Of a DNA stretch of 64,000 nucleotides, positions 61,745-64,000 are shown piece after piece. Position numbers and translations under genes: made by a program. This DNA is from Mytilus galloprovincialis. Its lineage: Eukaryota > Mollusca > Bivalvia > Mytilida > Mytilidae. Below the pieces are notes generated by a model. The model was not told the origin of the DNA and did no database searches. It was given only the letters and a program-made list of their open reading frames with translations. Position 1 is the stretch's first letter, and each line of letters opens with the position of its first letter. Location: NCBI RefSeq assembly GCF_965363235.1, contig NC_134839.1, forward strand, positions 96,925,743-96,989,742, given 5' to 3'.

Positions 61745-62285
61745 TACTAGAACATACCCGTGATAGCGCGGGTCCGTGACTGAATTAAAGTATATAACTA
61801 TGCGTATCCCTTATTTTAGTATTGGTATTGTCATCTTATAAAGTCATGCCGATTAAAAATTTGCACAGTTTCTCTGCTTTCAAAATATTTCTGTTTGAAC
61901 CCGTCGACCTGAAACCTATCAATTATTGGTAATATTAATAATTTGGAAAACAAAAGGGCCTGGAATGGAGTATTTCTTACTCAACAGTATACAGCAAAAT
62001 TCTAAATACACCGTTTGGTGGTGTGCCTGTCAGATGCGGAACGTACAGATAAGGTAATAGGTAACAGGTGAATATACTATTGGTATCGGTGTCGGATTCG
62101 ATCCGGAACTTCTTAATTATTGGCAATATTAATTACGTGGAAAACAAAGGGGCCTGGAGTGGTGTAATTTTTAATCAACACCATTGTACTATATTAGTTA
62201 TATATAAAGTTGAATTCTTTGATTCATCGTTTTTACGTGATGACGGCTGACAAATTGGACCTCGTCATTTTAGTATTATAGATTA
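61745..62285 (+). repeat. Dispersed repeat R4 with internal duplication
   Basis: Starts ACCCGTGATAGCGCGGGT, a short palindrome (CCCG..GCGGG). A block of about 50 bp (ATTATTGG.AATATTAAT..GGAAAACAAA.GGGCCTGGA.TGG) is present at about 61920 and again at 62115, about 195 bp apart. Non-coding. Confidence 0.7.
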
Positions 62286-64000
62286 TTCAATGTTAATGTA
62301 CATGTTTTTGATTTATTCCTGAAATTTTTGTTGTTCCTAGACCTTTGAATTTTTTATTGCTCCATTCGAATTATAAACCTGCTACTGATGACAATAGTAT
62401 TTTATTCTAGATTTTAATTTACTTAACGATTGAATCAGTAGAATAATTGTACATATTTTAGATCAATAAGTTAAAGTTGCAAAGTGTAACAGACTCTCGA
62501 ATGTGACAATGCTGTGACACGTCTCCCAACAGACAGACGGTTCTAAATATATGCACTATTTTCTGGTGTATATAAAACAAATGGCTGGATTTACTCCAAA
62601 GGGTCGGTGACCCTTCGGCACTATAAACTCAAAAGACATCAAGAGGTCAACATATGGGCTTAAATATTACTTTAAACATATATTTTATAAGTATTGGCGT
62701 ACTATGATAAGAAATATTTACCAAATTTCAGAGCTGCTTTAAAAATTGAGCCACTAATGTTCGGCAAATTTTGGAATTACAACATCAAATAAACAAACGG
62801 CGATATGCTCTGATAATATTCTAAATTTGCATGTCCCAAGTCAGGAGCCCTTAGTTTTTAGTGGATTTTCGTTGGTTCATGTTTGTCAGGTTTAATTTTC
62901 GTCAATTGCGTTGTTATAAATTATGATGTTGGTGTTTTGGTTTGAATTGTTTCACATTTCTCATGTCGGGGGACCCTTATAACTGACTATACTGTACGGA
63001 TTTTTCTAATTGTTGAAGGCCGTACGGTGGTCTATAATTGCTTAAATCCACTTCATTTCAGCTCTGGTGCATAGTTGTCTCATTGGCAACAAAACCACAT
63101 ATGCTTATTTTCATACTAGAAGAAAAGTAACTCTCCGACTTGGTGTATTTTCACGGAAAGAGGCAAATATATCAGATTTAAATTGGTCATCCTTTTGATA
63201 TCGTTTTAAACAAAAGATGGAATTTTTGTGGAACTTTATAATTATTCACGTTAAAATTTTTACAGAAGTGGTATTGATCAGGCATTTCGTTATGGAACTG
63301 TTGCTTAGTTTTTAGTTTTCTATGTTGTGTCTTGTGTACTGTTTGTCTTTTTCTCTTTTAGTCATGGCGTTTTCAATTTATTTTCGATCAATGAGTTTGA
63401 CTGTCCCTTTGGTATCTTTTGCACATCTTTTACATATTAGACAAAAACGTGCGTAGGAAATTCTTTAAACCTTTTGTTTGGGCGAAAAAGACAAAATGAT
63501 AATGGTTAATATTTTTCTGACTTGTGACATCATTACGTTTTCCTTTTTTTTTCAAATCAATATTGATTCGCATATTTATAGTTTAAAACACGCCTAAAAA
63601 AATCATAACATAATATTGTGTGTTCTGAAATTTCTCAACATAACAAATACACCTTAGGCACTGCACAAGATTGAATGTTATTTACGAAACGTTTAAATTG
63701 GAATCTTTTCAGTGGGAAGTGGTCGTAAATAGAATTAAGGAAAAAAGACTTAACTTTACTTTGGTGTTACCATCTATATATATCTACAGGTTGTTGGTAT
63801 GGTAATATTTAACTGAAACGTGTGTACTCTAAATTGGTAAGACTCTTGTAATTTAGTCTCAACTACTTTGAAAATATACTTGGTTCGGTGTGAGCCAAGG
63901 CTCCGTGCTGAAGGCCGTATATTATGACCTCAATTCAATTTTCAATTCTTTATTACTTTGAGCAAATGATGCTCATCAGTACAAATATAATATATATGCA
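62286..64000. repeat. Terminal region with R1, R3 and R5 fragments
   Basis: R1 minus strand at 62830-63110 (CATGTCCCAAGTCAGGAGCC; GTTGAAGGCCGTACGGTGG; TAGTTGTCTCATTGGCAAC). R3 at 63300-63425 (AGTCATGGCGTTTTCAATTT; CCCTTTGGTATCTTTTG). R5 minus strand at 63885-63935 (GGTGTGAGCCAAGGCTCCGT; GAAGGCCGTA). The rest holds nothing recognised. Confidence 0.65.

Noticed and set aside
1..64000. CRISPR arrays, rRNA, tRNA, prokaryotic operons
   Set aside because: None seen. The tandem repeats lack spacer structure and the genes have introns.

Overview
The window is eukaryotic, AT-rich, intron-containing DNA from a mollusc, most likely a bivalve of the mussel (Mytilus) type. That call rests on chitin synthase genes of animal type, a dense load of short interspersed repeats of a kind I associate with mussel genomes, and long stretches with no coding signal. 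Species identity is inference; the gene and repeat structures were read directly.

Layout: (1) 1-7052 holds the 3' half of a chitin synthase gene (copy A). Its exon at 1347-1558 is followed immediately by a 3.15-kb terminal-inverted-repeat (TIR) transposon (1559-4707), which separates the exon from its splice donor. (2) 7078-8134 is a second insertion, in copy A's 3' UTR. (3) 14086-31215 holds a tandem paralogue (copy B) in the same orientation. I can chain it through nine exons with matching splice phases into a predicted 1154-residue enzyme with no myosin head. (4) 31654-35079 is a second copy of the TIR transposon, 440 bp past copy B. (5) 36683-37462 is a bivalve-type dispersed repeat. (6) 38815-44819 contains a small PR/SET-domain (PRDM9-like) gene with no zinc fingers and a duplicated candidate first-exon region. 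A 5'-truncated retroelement copy lies in one of its introns and a long foldback element in another. (7) 45343-46117 holds the last two exons of a small cysteine-rich protein with a VWC-like repeat. (8) 50859-53135 is a long single-exon gene for a multi-pass membrane protein of unknown function. (9) 54-64 kb is mostly repeats, including a nearly complete Penelope-like retroelement on the minus strand (58130-61190) interrupted by one in-frame stop.

The two chitin synthase copies would be membrane glycosyltransferases making chitin from UDP-N-acetylglucosamine, as used in shell, gill or gut matrices. They are very similar in some exon blocks and clearly diverged in others, which suggests gene conversion. 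Comparing the two copies also gives natural empty sites that define both insertions in copy A. I see no functional link between the chitin synthases and the PR/SET, cysteine-rich or multi-pass genes beyond proximity. Nothing here resembles a prokaryotic operon, CRISPR array or rRNA/tRNA gene.
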